Positions 47,052-55,530 of a DNA stretch of 64,000 nucleotides are shown here, piece after piece. The position numbers and the translations under genes were made by a program. Origin of the DNA: Propionibacteriaceae bacterium (GTDB lineage Bacteria > Actinomycetota > Actinomycetes > Propionibacteriales > Propionibacteriaceae); the NCBI GenBank assembly GCA_031262485.1, contig JAISHO010000025.1, positions 23,407-87,406 on the forward strand, given 5' to 3'. Under the pieces are notes generated by a model. That model did no database searches and was not told the DNA's origin. It saw only the letters and a list, made by a program, of their open reading frames with translations. Each line of letters opens with the position of its first letter. The first letter of the stretch is position 1.

Positions 47052-48305
47052 TCAGTCGGCGTCGGAAGGAGCCAGCGTCATCTCGGCCTCGCCGGCCTCG
47101 TCGCAGTGGATCGTCCACGATTGTCCACCAGCGGTGACCTGGTACGTGCCGGTGAAGCCGGTCAGCGCGAACCGGCCCTCGGCGTCGGTCCGCCCGCTGG
47201 CCGGGGCGACCCACCACTCTCGCTTGACGAGGTCGTGGAGCGCGTCGTACGACGGCTTGTGCGACCCGTCTTCGCGGATGAGCCCGATCGGCGCGCCGAG
47301 CCAGGCTCCCTTGTCGGTGATCCCCCAGTAGGTGATCGCCTTGACCGACGGGTGTGAGACGAGCGAGGTGTAGTGGCGCACGATCTCGTCGGCCTGCCGC
47401 TCCTCGCCCTCGGGCGTCGAGGGCCACGAGTCGATCTGATAGTCGTTGAGGTCGACGATTTCCGGCGGCATGATGTGCCCGGAGACGAGCGAGGTCTCCG
47501 TCAGGTGCAGCGGCAGCCCGTAGCGGGCGAACCGCTCGACGATGGCGTGCATGTTCTCCTCGCCGCGATAACCCTGGTGCATGTGGGTCTGCAACCCGAT
47601 CGCGTCGGGGACGATCCCGGCCTCCAGCATGCCCTCGAGGAGGCACTCGTAGGCGCTCGAGAGGTCGAAGTCGTTGATGAGGAGGAAGACGTCCGGGTTC
47701 GTCGCCCGGGCCTCCTCGAAAGCCAACCGGATCATCTCGATACGGCCCTTGCTCCAGGCCAGGCGGGTGACGCCGTTCTCCTCGGCGGTGAAGACGGGCA
47801 TGATGACGACCTCGTTGATGGCGTCCCACATCGTCATGACGTCGGAGAAGTCCGCCACGTCGCGCCGGATCCGCTTCCTCAACACGTCTTCGACCTCGTC
47901 GTTCGTCAGGTCGAGCAGCCACTTCGGCGCCACGGTGTGCCACACGAGCGGATGGCCCTTGAGCAGGACGCCGCGCTCGTGGAACCACTCGGCCGTGCGG
48001 TGCAGGCGCGTGGTCTGGGGCTTGCCCCGCTCGGGCTCGAATTGACCGAGGTAGAACGGCAACGTGGCCGCGTTGAAGAGGTCGAGGTAGTCGCCGGCCA
48101 AGCGCTCGATCGCCTCGCCCGACTCATCCCCGTTCGCCATGTCGATGAAGTCGAAGCCGATATTGCCGAAGAGGAAGTCATGGCCGGTCTGCTCGACGGA
48201 GACGTCGACGTCGGCCAGGGGAGCCCCGGATCCGTCGTTCAGCGTGATGACACGGGTAGCGAGGCGATGGTCGAAGCGTTGGTCAGGACACGAGGGGTGC
48301 CACAT
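47052..48305 (-). CDS. Endo-1,4-beta-xylanase, GH10, cytoplasmic
   Basis: 417 residues. The GH10 barrel spans about 40-345. It has LKGHPLVWHTVAPKWLLDL, the acid/base Glu in TMWDAINEVVIMPV, the nucleophile Glu in LHLTETSLVSG, and WGITDKGAWLG near the end. There is no signal peptide, so it likely hydrolyses imported xylo-oligosaccharides. N-terminal residues 15-45 and the C-terminal 55 (AEGRFALTGFTGTYQVTAGG) look like split pieces of a small beta-sandwich. AAGGACC precedes the ATG. An operator like that of the GH3-LacI region lies 121-131 bases upstream. Confidence 0.93.
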   Translation of the reverse strand: MWHPSCPDQRFDHRLATRVITLNDGSGAPLADVDVSVEQTGHDFLFGNIGFDFIDMANGDESGEAIERLAGDYLDLFNAATLPFYLGQFEPERGKPQTTRLHRTAEWFHERGVLLKGHPLVWHTVAPKWLLDLTNDEVEDVLRKRIRRDVADFSDVMTMWDAINEVVIMPVFTAEENGVTRLAWSKGRIEMIRLAFEEARATNPDVFLLINDFDLSSAYECLLEGMLEAGIVPDAIGLQTHMHQGYRGEENMHAIVERFARYGLPLHLTETSLVSGHIMPPEIVDLNDYQIDSWPSTPEGEERQADEIVRHYTSLVSHPSVKAITYWGITDKGAWLGAPIGLIREDGSHKPSYDALHDLVKREWWVAPASGRTDAEGRFALTGFTGTYQVTAGGQSWTIHCDEAGEAEMTLAPSDAD

Positions 48306-48425
48306 CGATGGGGTCCTTTCAATCGGCCGCGTGCCGGGCGGGCGCCGAGGCGATCGCGGTGTCTCACCATTGTCGCCTGTCCTGTCACGTGAGGAGCGGC
48401 GGTTCCTTCGACCGCTGGAAACGGT

Positions 48426-48436
48426 GCGAAATTATC
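48426..48436. promoter_or_regulatory. Putative LacI operator upstream of GH10 gene
   Basis: GCGAAATTATC matches the GH3/LacI operator GCGAAATTTTC at 10 of 11 positions. It overlaps a GATAAT -10-like sequence on the minus strand. Confidence 0.55.
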
Positions 48437-48493
48437 CCTTTCCGCCAGCCACCTACGGTGTGACATGACGATCGGGCTGCCCCACACATGGTC

Positions 48494-48533
48494 GTCCCTC
48501 CGACCATCGGACGAGGCCGACGGGCGGAGGGAC
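48494..48533 (-). terminator. Amino acid permease terminator
   Basis: GTCCCTCCG and CGGAGGGAC form a 9-bp stem with a 22-base loop. It begins 14 bases past the permease stop. Confidence 0.65.
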
Positions 48534-48546
48534 GGACCGATTCAGA

Positions 48547-50232
48547 TCAATTCTTGGCCGGGTTCTCCTTCGGGGAGCCGGGCTTTTGGTCGCCATACTG
48601 GCGGTGTTTGCCGTCGGACGCCTTCTCCGCCGCGAAGGGGAATTCAGCGTCGTCGAGTTCGGTGTTGGGATCGACGAGGCCGACGAGGGCGTGCGAGTAG
48701 TTCTTGGCGATGTCCTCCGGATGCTTTTGCAGCTGTGAGTTGCGGTAGCCGTACCCGAAGTAGATGAGCAGGCCGATGACGAGCCAGATGATGAACCGCC
48801 CCCACGTCTCGACGTTGAGCTGAAGCATGAGCCAGATGCAGGCCAAGCCGGAGATGACGGGGAGCACGGGCGAGAAGGGCACCTGGTAGCCGTCGAGGTG
48901 TTCGGGCGCCTCGCGGCGACGCTTGCGCAGGATCGGCACGCCGAAGCTGACGAGGACGAAGGCGGACAAGGTGCCGATGTTGACCATGTCGCCGAGCAGG
49001 TCGATCGGGAAGAAGGCCGAGGCGATCGCGATGATGACGCCGATGCCGATCGTGATGAGCACGGGGGTGCCCGTCTTGCCCGAGGTGATCGACATGCTGC
49101 GGGGCAGGAGGCCGTCGCGGCTCATGGCGAAGATGATACGGACGGCGCCGAGCAGGAGCACCATGACGACGGTCGTGAGACCGACGATGATGCCGACGGC
49201 GATGATCTGGGCCGGCCAGGTCACGCCGTGGACGGCGAAGGCGGTGAGGATCGTGGCCTGGGCGCCGGTGCCAGCTTCGGCGACGAGTTCGGCCGGGGTG
49301 GCCATGCCCGACAAGGCGATCGAGACGAGGACGTAGAGGACGAGGCAGACGCCGAGCCCGCCGAGGATGCCGATCGGCACGTTGCGCTTGGGATTGCGCG
49401 TCTCTTCGGCGGCGGTGGCGACGACGTCGAAGCCGATGAAGGCGAAGAAGATGGTGCCGGCCCCGGCTAGGACGCCGTAGTAGCCGAAGGTCGAGTTCCC
49501 GGCCCCGGTGAGGACGGAGAAGAGCGACTGTTTCGCCAGTTCGACCTCGGCGGTCGGCACGGCCTCGGGCACGAAGGGCGTCAGCTTGCTGGCCTCGAAA
49601 TAAGTGAGGCCGACGACGACGATGAACAAGACGATGGCGACTTTGATGACCGTCAGGACGGCCGAGAAGTTGGCCGACAACTTGGTGCCGAAGGCGACGA
49701 GGCAGGTGAGGACGGCGATGAGGAGAATGTTGAAGACGTCGCACTCGACCCCGCCGATGACAATGGTGTTGCGGATGCCCGCGATCGTGCCGTCGGCGTA
49801 GGAACCGGTCTGCCAGCCGAAGACCTGGAAGAGCCCGTCGAGGTATTGCCCCCAGGCCTTGGTGACGACGGCGGCGGCGAAGAACATCTCGAGGATGAGG
49901 TCCCAGCCGATGATCCAGGCGATGAACTCGCCCATCGAGGCGTAGGAGAAGGTGTAAGCCGATCCGGCGACGGGGATGTGGGAGGCGAACTCGGCGTAGC
50001 ACAAGGCCGCCAAGGCGCAGACGATCCCGGCGATGAGGAAGGAGATGATGACGGCTGGGCCGGATTGCGTGGCCGAGACGACGGCGGCTTTGGAGAAGAT
50101 GCCGGCGCCGACGACGACCGAGATGCCCAGCACGATGAGATTGCCCGGCCCGAGAGTGCGTTTGAGATGGCGTTCCGGTTCGCCGGTGGCGGCCAACGAG
50201 GCCTCGATCGAGCGGCGGCGCATGAGATCCAT
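48547..50232 (-). CDS. Amino acid permease, APC superfamily (cationic amino acid transporter type)
   Basis: 561 residues with about 12-14 membrane helices. The N-terminal conserved LGPGNLIVLGISVVVGAGIF is the unwound first helix of APC carriers. CYAEFASHIPVAGSAYTFSY and FIGFDVVATAAEETRNPKRN follow. The FIGFD segment and length resemble the CAT/YfnA branch that imports amino acids. The specificity is not shown. The C-terminal 60 residues are hydrophilic. GGAGGAA precedes the ATG. It is divergent from the transcarboxylase operon. Confidence 0.92.
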   Translation of the reverse strand: MDLMRRRSIEASLAATGEPERHLKRTLGPGNLIVLGISVVVGAGIFSKAAVVSATQSGPAVIISFLIAGIVCALAALCYAEFASHIPVAGSAYTFSYASMGEFIAWIIGWDLILEMFFAAAVVTKAWGQYLDGLFQVFGWQTGSYADGTIAGIRNTIVIGGVECDVFNILLIAVLTCLVAFGTKLSANFSAVLTVIKVAIVLFIVVVGLTYFEASKLTPFVPEAVPTAEVELAKQSLFSVLTGAGNSTFGYYGVLAGAGTIFFAFIGFDVVATAAEETRNPKRNVPIGILGGLGVCLVLYVLVSIALSGMATPAELVAEAGTGAQATILTAFAVHGVTWPAQIIAVGIIVGLTTVVMVLLLGAVRIIFAMSRDGLLPRSMSITSGKTGTPVLITIGIGVIIAIASAFFPIDLLGDMVNIGTLSAFVLVSFGVPILRKRRREAPEHLDGYQVPFSPVLPVISGLACIWLMLQLNVETWGRFIIWLVIGLLIYFGYGYRNSQLQKHPEDIAKNYSHALVGLVDPNTELDDAEFPFAAEKASDGKHRQYGDQKPGSPKENPAKN

Positions 50233-50488
50233 GGGGGTTCCTCCAGGATGTGAGATGTGTATCTTGAGGGATGAGACTTCTCAGATGGTGACAGGCACTC
50301 TACATCGCTCCGTTTTCATTCGGAAGAAAGCTCACTCAGTGGTCGTTCAGAGCGGGGCGACGCGGGGGAAAGGGTCGATCGCCTTGGTTTCACGTGGGGG
50401 ACGTCCAGGATGGGGGCGAGGGGAGCGTGGCGTCCAAAAGAGGGCAAGGTTTGGGATGACGGCCCCGTCAATGGTTGGATGAGGAGTT

Positions 50489-51988
50489 ATGAGTCCGCGA
50501 AAAATTGGTGTGACAGAGCTCGCCCTTCGGGACGCGCATCAGAGCCTTCTGGCCACTCGCATGGCGACCGAAGACATGGTCGGCGCTTGTGAGGATCTGG
50601 ACAAGGCAGGTTTCTGGTCCGTCGAGTGTTGGGGTGGAGCCACCTACGATTCCTGCATCCGTTTCCTCAACGAGGATCCTTGGCAGCGTCTGCGCACGTT
50701 CCGTGAGTTGATGCCCAACACCCGCCTGCAGATGTTGCTGCGGGGCCAGAACCTGCTCGGTTACCGTCACTACGAGGATGGCGTCGTCGAACGCTTCGTC
50801 GAGAAGTCGGCGGAGAACGGCATGGACGTCTTCCGCGTCTTCGACGCCGTCAACGATCCCCGCAACATGGCCAAGGCGATGCAGGCGGTCGTCAAGACCG
50901 GCAAGCACGCTCAAGGCACGATCTGCTACACGATCTCTCCCGTCCACACGGTCGAGGGCTACGTCAAGCTGGCCGGTCAGCTGCTCGACATGGGCGCCCA
51001 GTCGATCGCGCTCAAGGACATGGCTGCCCTGCTCAAGCCGCAGCCGGCTTACGACATCATCCGGGGCATCAAAGAGACGTACGGCGAAGACGTCCAGGTC
51101 AACGTCCACTGCCACTCGACCACCGGCGTCACCCTCGTCACCCTCATGAAGGCGATCGAGGCCGGCGCCGACGTCGTCGACACCGCCATCTCCTCGATGT
51201 CGCTCGGCCCGGGCCACAACCCGACCGAATCCTTCGTCGAGATGCTCGAGGGCACCGGCTACACGACCGATCTCGACATGGACCGTCTCATCAAGATCCG
51301 CGATCACTTCGCCGCTATCCGTCCGCGTTACGCCGCCTTCGAATCGGCCACCCTCGTCGACACCGACATCTTCGCCTCCCAGATCCCTGGCGGCATGCTC
51401 TCCAATATGGAGTCGCAGCTCAAGGCCCAGGGCGCTGGCGACAAGATCAAAGAGGTCATGGACGAGGTCCCGCGGGTCAAGGCCGACGCCGGCCACCCGC
51501 CGCTGGTCACTCCGACGAGCCAGATCGTCGGCACCCAGGCCGTCTTCAACGTTCTCTTCGGTCGCTACAAGAAGCTGACCGGTGAGTTCGCCGATCTCGT
51601 CCTCGGCTACTACGGCAAGACGATCGGGGAGACCTCGCCCGAGGTCATCAAGATCGCTGAGGAGCAAGCCAAGAAGCCGCCCATCACGGAGCGCCCGGCC
51701 GATCTCCTCAAGCCTGAGTGGGACAACCTCGTCGCCGAGACGAAGAAGCTCGACGGCAACGACGGCTCTGACGAGGACGTCCTCACCTACGCCATGTTCC
51801 CCGCCGTCGCGCCCGGTTTCTTCAAGACCCGCTCCGAGGGTCCGAAGTCGGTGGCGATGACGGAGGCCGAGCTCAAGGCCCGCCAGGAGGCGGCCGAGTC
51901 CGGCACGACGACGGCGGCGGTCGGTTCGATCAGCTACAAGGTCTCCGTCGGCGGTCGCGAGCACACCGTCCAGGTGGAGAGGGCCTGA
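50489..51988 (+). CDS. Methylmalonyl-CoA carboxyltransferase 5S subunit
   Basis: 499 residues. The 5S dimer transfers the carboxyl group from carboxybiotin to pyruvate, giving oxaloacetate in the Wood-Werkman cycle. The TIM barrel starts with VTELALRDAHQSLLATRMAT, with metal-binding residues in RDAH and in the NVHCHSTTGV histidines. The carboxylated lysine site is in SIALKDMAALLKP, and LLRGQNLLGYRHYEDGVVE follows. It is first in the operon. A GAGGAG site 2 bases from the ATG suggests strong translation. This gene strongly suggests Propionibacteriaceae. Confidence 0.95.
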   Translation: MSPRKIGVTELALRDAHQSLLATRMATEDMVGACEDLDKAGFWSVECWGGATYDSCIRFLNEDPWQRLRTFRELMPNTRLQMLLRGQNLLGYRHYEDGVVERFVEKSAENGMDVFRVFDAVNDPRNMAKAMQAVVKTGKHAQGTICYTISPVHTVEGYVKLAGQLLDMGAQSIALKDMAALLKPQPAYDIIRGIKETYGEDVQVNVHCHSTTGVTLVTLMKAIEAGADVVDTAISSMSLGPGHNPTESFVEMLEGTGYTTDLDMDRLIKIRDHFAAIRPRYAAFESATLVDTDIFASQIPGGMLSNMESQLKAQGAGDKIKEVMDEVPRVKADAGHPPLVTPTSQIVGTQAVFNVLFGRYKKLTGEFADLVLGYYGKTIGETSPEVIKIAEEQAKKPPITERPADLLKPEWDNLVAETKKLDGNDGSDEDVLTYAMFPAVAPGFFKTRSEGPKSVAMTEAELKARQEAAESGTTTAAVGSISYKVSVGGREHTVQVERA

Positions 51989-51991
51989 GCG

Positions 51992-53548
51992 ATGGCGAAA
52001 CCAGCGACTATGGAGGAATTGGTCGACGACCTGGCCGCCAAGCGCGCCGAGATGGAGCAAGGCGGCGGCGAGGCCCGCATCGCCAAGCAACATGATCAAG
52101 GCAAGTTGACGGCCCGCGAGCGGATCGACCTCCTCCTCGACGAGGACACCTTCCAGGAGGTCGGCCTCTTCCGCAAGAACCGGACGACGACCTTCGGCAT
52201 GGACAAAGCGAACATGCCGGCCGACGGCGTCGTCACCGGTTCGGGCACCGTCTTGGGCCGCCCCGTCCACATCGCCAGCCAGGACTTCACCGTGGCTGGC
52301 GGATCGGCCGGTGAGACCCACTCGATCAAGGTCGTCGCGATGATGGAGGCCGCGCTGCAAAACGGCACGCCCTTCGTCTTCATCAACGATTCCGGCGGCG
52401 CCCGCGTCCAGGAGGGCATCGACTCGCTCTCCGGCTACGGCCAGGTCTTTTACGCCAACGTCAAGCTCTCCGGCACCGTGCCGCAGGTCTCCGTCATCTG
52501 CGGTCCCTGCGCCGGTGGCGCGGCCTACTCGCCGGCGCTGACGGATTTCATCATCCAGACGCGCAAGGCGAGCATGTTCATCACCGGCCCGGGCGTCATC
52601 AAGCAGGTGACGGGCGAAGAGGTGACCCAGGAGGAGCTCGGTGGCGCAGACGCGCACATGAGCAAGTCCGGCGTCATCCACTTCGTGGCCGAGGACGACG
52701 ACGAGGCCTTGTTGCTGACGAAGAAGCTGCTCAGCTTCCTGCCCCAGAACAACGCCGAGGAGGCGCCGATCGTCGACCCGGACATGGTCGTCGAGCCGGA
52801 TCCCACCTTGCGCGACATCGTTCCCCTCGAGGGGACGAAGGGCTACGACATCCGCGACATCGTCCGCAAGGTCGTCGACCACGCCGACTTCCTCGAAGTC
52901 CAGGCCGGGTACGCCACGAACATCGTCGTCGGTTTCGCCCGCATCAACGGGCGCAGCGTCGGGATCGTCGCCAACCAGCCCAGCCAGGTGGCCGGTGTCC
53001 TCGACATCAACGCCTCGGACAAGGGCTCGCGTTTCGTGCGCTTCTGCGATTCGTTCAACATTCCGATCCTCACCTTCGTCGACGTCCCCGGCTTCATGCC
53101 CGGCGTCGCCCAGGAGCACGGTGGCATCATCCGTCACGGCGCCAAGCTGCTCTTCGCCTACTCGGCGGCGACGGTTCCGCTCGTGACGGTCGTCGTGCGC
53201 AAGGCTTACGGCGGCGCCTATCTGGCGATGGCCTGCCGTGACTTGGGCGCCGACGCCGTCTTCGCCTGGCCGACGGCTGAGATCGCCGTCATGGGCGCCG
53301 AGGGGGCGGCCGCCGTCGTCTTCGCCAAGGAGATCAAAGCGGCCGAGGATCCCGAGGCCAAGCGCGCCGAGGTGATCGAGGAGTACCGCAGCACCTTCTC
53401 AACGCCGTTCATGGCGGCCTCCCGTGGACTCGTCGACGACATCATCGATCCGGCCGAGACGCGCGCCAAGGTCGCTTTCGCCTTCGAGACGTTGGCGACG
53501 AAGCGCAAGCAGCGTCCCGCTAAGAAGCATGGCGTCTTCCCGTCGTAA
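51992..53548 (+). CDS. Methylmalonyl-CoA carboxyltransferase 12S subunit
   Basis: 518 residues. The hexameric 12S core moves the carboxyl group from methylmalonyl-CoA to biotin on the 1.3S subunit. It has tandem crotonase-fold carboxyltransferase domains. The first has PADGVVTGSGTVLGRPVHI, FINDSGGARVQEGIDSLSG and CGPCAGGAAYSPALTDF. The second has ILTFVDVPGFMPGVAQEHGG, VVRKAYGGAYLAMACRD and AVMGAEGAAAVVF. It begins 3 bases after the 5S stop, with its ribosome site inside 5S. Confidence 0.95.
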   Translation: MAKPATMEELVDDLAAKRAEMEQGGGEARIAKQHDQGKLTARERIDLLLDEDTFQEVGLFRKNRTTTFGMDKANMPADGVVTGSGTVLGRPVHIASQDFTVAGGSAGETHSIKVVAMMEAALQNGTPFVFINDSGGARVQEGIDSLSGYGQVFYANVKLSGTVPQVSVICGPCAGGAAYSPALTDFIIQTRKASMFITGPGVIKQVTGEEVTQEELGGADAHMSKSGVIHFVAEDDDEALLLTKKLLSFLPQNNAEEAPIVDPDMVVEPDPTLRDIVPLEGTKGYDIRDIVRKVVDHADFLEVQAGYATNIVVGFARINGRSVGIVANQPSQVAGVLDINASDKGSRFVRFCDSFNIPILTFVDVPGFMPGVAQEHGGIIRHGAKLLFAYSAATVPLVTVVVRKAYGGAYLAMACRDLGADAVFAWPTAEIAVMGAEGAAAVVFAKEIKAAEDPEAKRAEVIEEYRSTFSTPFMAASRGLVDDIIDPAETRAKVAFAFETLATKRKQRPAKKHGVFPS

Positions 53549-53557
53549 GGAGTTGAG

Positions 53558-53818
53558 ATGAGCCAAGACACACAATTGCTCGAGCTGGTCAAGAAATTGT
53601 CCGGCCAGGTCGAGAGCCTGGAACGGGAAGTGAAGTCCCTGCGGATCGCGAACGCGGAGAACGTCCCTGAGGATGTCCTCGTCGCGATCGCCGCCGGCGT
53701 GGCCGCCTACCTCGGCTATCGCGGTCCCAAGACGCAGAAGCGGTTCGCTCCTTCGTCCCAGTGGGCCCAGCAGACGAAGCGAGCCCAACTCCATCACACG
53801 CCCGTCACGGTGCGGTGA
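53558..53818 (+). CDS. Small transcarboxylase-operon protein, unknown role
   Basis: 86 residues. The first 30 predict a heptad-like coiled coil (ELVKKLSGQVESLEREVKSL), then an acidic turn and a short hydrophobic helix (DVLVAIAAGVAAYLGYRG), and a basic tail. It begins 9 bases after the 12S stop with its own GGAGTTGAG site. I know of a small protein at this place in propionibacterial operons, but its function is not established. The hydrophobic piece is reminiscent of the short epsilon/delta subunits of acyl-CoA carboxylases and decarboxylases. Confidence 0.85.
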   Translation: MSQDTQLLELVKKLSGQVESLEREVKSLRIANAENVPEDVLVAIAAGVAAYLGYRGPKTQKRFAPSSQWAQQTKRAQLHHTPVTVR

Positions 53819-53835
53819 TCCCACCTACTGAAATC

Positions 53836-53880
53836 AACCGCCGCCACCCCCCTCGCCCCAGGTGAGAGGCCGAGGCGGTT
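53836..53880 (+). promoter_or_regulatory. Hairpin in the leader of the 1.3S gene
   Basis: AACCGCC pairs with GGCGGTT (7 bp), with an inner CCTC/GAGG pairing. It ends about 5 bases before the AAGGAG site of the 1.3S gene. It may act as an mRNA processing or stoichiometry element, or as a weak terminator. Confidence 0.45.
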
Positions 53881-53896
53881 TCACAAGGAGCACACC

Positions 53897-54259
53897 ATGA
53901 AATTGAAAGTGACTGTCAACGGGATCCCATACGACGTCGAGGTCGAGACCGACGACACGCCGGCCGCCCTGCCCCCGGTTTACATCGGTGGCGGCTCCGG
54001 GCCCGCCGGCTCCGCCGCTCCGGCCGCCTCGTCGGCTTCCGGCAATGCGGTGACGGCGCCCCTGGCCGGGTCCGTCCTGCGCATCCTCGTCGACGAGGGC
54101 CAATCGGTCAACGCTGGCGATGTCGTCGCCGTTCTCGAGGCGATGAAGATGGAGACGGAGATCACCGCCCCCAAGGCGGGCACGGTCGCCAAGATCCTCA
54201 CCAAGGTCGGCGCCGCCGTCCAGGGTGGGGACGCTCTCATCGAGATCGACCCGGCCTGA
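53897..54259 (+). CDS. Methylmalonyl-CoA carboxyltransferase 1.3S biotin carrier
   Basis: 120 residues (the known subunit has 123). Biotin is attached at Lys84 in EAMKMETEI. The N-terminal 30 residues ([17 protein letters not shown]) bind the 12S and 5S subunits in the known enzyme. A Gly/Ala/Pro/Ser linker (about 31-50) precedes the biotinyl domain. AAGGAG lies upstream. It closes the operon, and a strong hairpin follows. Confidence 0.95.
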   Translation: MKLKVTVNGIPYDVEVETDDTPAALPPVYIGGGSGPAGSAAPAASSASGNAVTAPLAGSVLRILVDEGQSVNAGDVVAVLEAMKMETEITAPKAGTVAKILTKVGAAVQGGDALIEIDPA

Positions 54260-54279
54260 TCACTCAGACGCTGATTCTC

Positions 54280-54325
54280 ACCGGCCCGGCCATCATGGGA
54301 TATTGTCCCTTTTGGCTGGGCCGTG
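54280..54325 (+). terminator. Transcarboxylase operon terminator
   Basis: CGGCCCGGCCA pairs with TGGCTGGGCCG (11 bp with one G-T wobble). An inner GGGA/TCCC pairing and a CTTTT stretch lie within the loop side. Confidence 0.65.
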
Positions 54326-54426
54326 TGATGTCGGCGTGGCCAAGGCCAACAAATCAGTAGGGTGTCATGTTCGCGCGGGGGGTGCGGACATGAGCCTCCC
54401 GTGACGCGGGGGAAGGGGAGCGAATC

Positions 54427-55530
54427 GTGTCGGATCAGATCGCTGACGGCATCCTCGCCATCATCGGGGGATTGTTCGTGGCGGCCGCGCTGTTCGTGCC
54501 CTTCGCCATCCTCAACTATCGCCGTCGCGGCGCGATGTCGACCGGCCGGACGGTCACCTGGATCGCCTTCGTCGTCTACTTCATGGCGATCTGGACGTAC
54601 ACCCTCCTCCCTTTCCCCGCCCCCGGCTACACCTGCACCGGGCGTAACTTGCACCTCTTTCAATTCGTCGACGACATTCGTGCCTACGGTGTCACCACTC
54701 CTGTCTCCCTTCTCCAGAACCCGGCCTTCCTTCAGTTCGCGCTCAACGTCGTCCTCTTCATCCCTCTCGGTTTCGGCTTACGGTTGTTGTGGCGGCGCGG
54801 CTGGCTGACGACGACGATCGCCGGCTTGCTTCTCTCCCTGTTCATCGAGACGACGCAAGTGACGGGCGTATGGGGCATCTACGACTGCGCCTACCGGGTC
54901 TTCGACGTCGACGATCTGCTCGCCAACACTTCGGGGGCCTTCATCGGCGGGATTCTCAGTTGGCCGGTCTCCCTCTTGACTCGTTTCGACGATCCGGTCG
55001 ATCTGGCCAGGGCGCCGAAGGCGGTCACTCTGGGGCGGCGTCTCATCGCCATGATCTGCGATTGGATTGTGGTCGCCGGGGCGACTCTCGTTCTCGGCAT
55101 CTCCGTCAACGTCGTGCGCTACTACGTCCTCGGCATCCGCGAGCGTGAGGATTACACGTCCTCCTCGCTCATCGTCATCATGATCAGTCTCATCCCCGCC
55201 ATCCTCGTCTTCGCCTGCACGTTCATCACCCGGCGCACCCCCGGCGACATCGCTGTGGACATCCTCTTCGTCCGGCGTCGCGACCTCGCTCTCCCCGGGC
55301 GAGGGATGGCAACGCTCCGTTGTCTCGCCGGAATCGGCGGCTACCAACTCCTCTCCCTCCCGACCGATCAACGATGGTCTCTCCTCTTCGCTCTCGTCAG
55401 CCTCGTCTTCGTCTTCGTGACCAAGAGCCGTGGCGGACTGCCCGGGGCGATTCTGCGGCTCGACCCCGTGATCAGTCGGGTGTGGCGCAGCGAGCATGAT
55501 GGGCAAGCCCTCACTAAACTTCATCTATGA
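54427..55530 (+). CDS. VanZ-RDD fusion membrane protein
   Basis: 367 residues with a GTG start. An N-terminal helix (about 8-30) is followed by a VanZ-like domain (about 42-185) with NVVLFIPLGFGLRLLW, LSLFIETTQVTG and the Asp-rich FDVDDLLANTSGAFIGG. The second half (about 200-345) looks like an RDD domain, starting with VTLGRRLIAMICDWIVVAG (R...D). Both domains occur alone or fused in actinobacteria and their functions are poorly known; VanZ relatives affect envelope lipids or glycopeptide sensitivity. Its stop overlaps the next gene by 4 bases. Confidence 0.85.
   Translation: MSDQIADGILAIIGGLFVAAALFVPFAILNYRRRGAMSTGRTVTWIAFVVYFMAIWTYTLLPFPAPGYTCTGRNLHLFQFVDDIRAYGVTTPVSLLQNPAFLQFALNVVLFIPLGFGLRLLWRRGWLTTTIAGLLLSLFIETTQVTGVWGIYDCAYRVFDVDDLLANTSGAFIGGILSWPVSLLTRFDDPVDLARAPKAVTLGRRLIAMICDWIVVAGATLVLGISVNVVRYYVLGIREREDYTSSSLIVIMISLIPAILVFACTFITRRTPGDIAVDILFVRRRDLALPGRGMATLRCLAGIGGYQLLSLPTDQRWSLLFALVSLVFVFVTKSRGGLPGAILRLDPVISRVWRSEHDGQALTKLHL

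Noticed and set aside
44260..47988. A 1,242-codon minus-strand frame extending clpB upstream through the GH10 region
   Set aside because: The extra 385 residues are Arg/His-rich out-of-frame translation of the GH10 gene. ClpB homology and a ribosome site place the start at 46833.
50468..53137. An 889-codon minus-strand frame opposite the transcarboxylase genes
   Set aside because: It mirrors the 5S and 12S genes and has the Asp/Val/Leu-rich pattern of a shadow frame. No family resemblance is seen.
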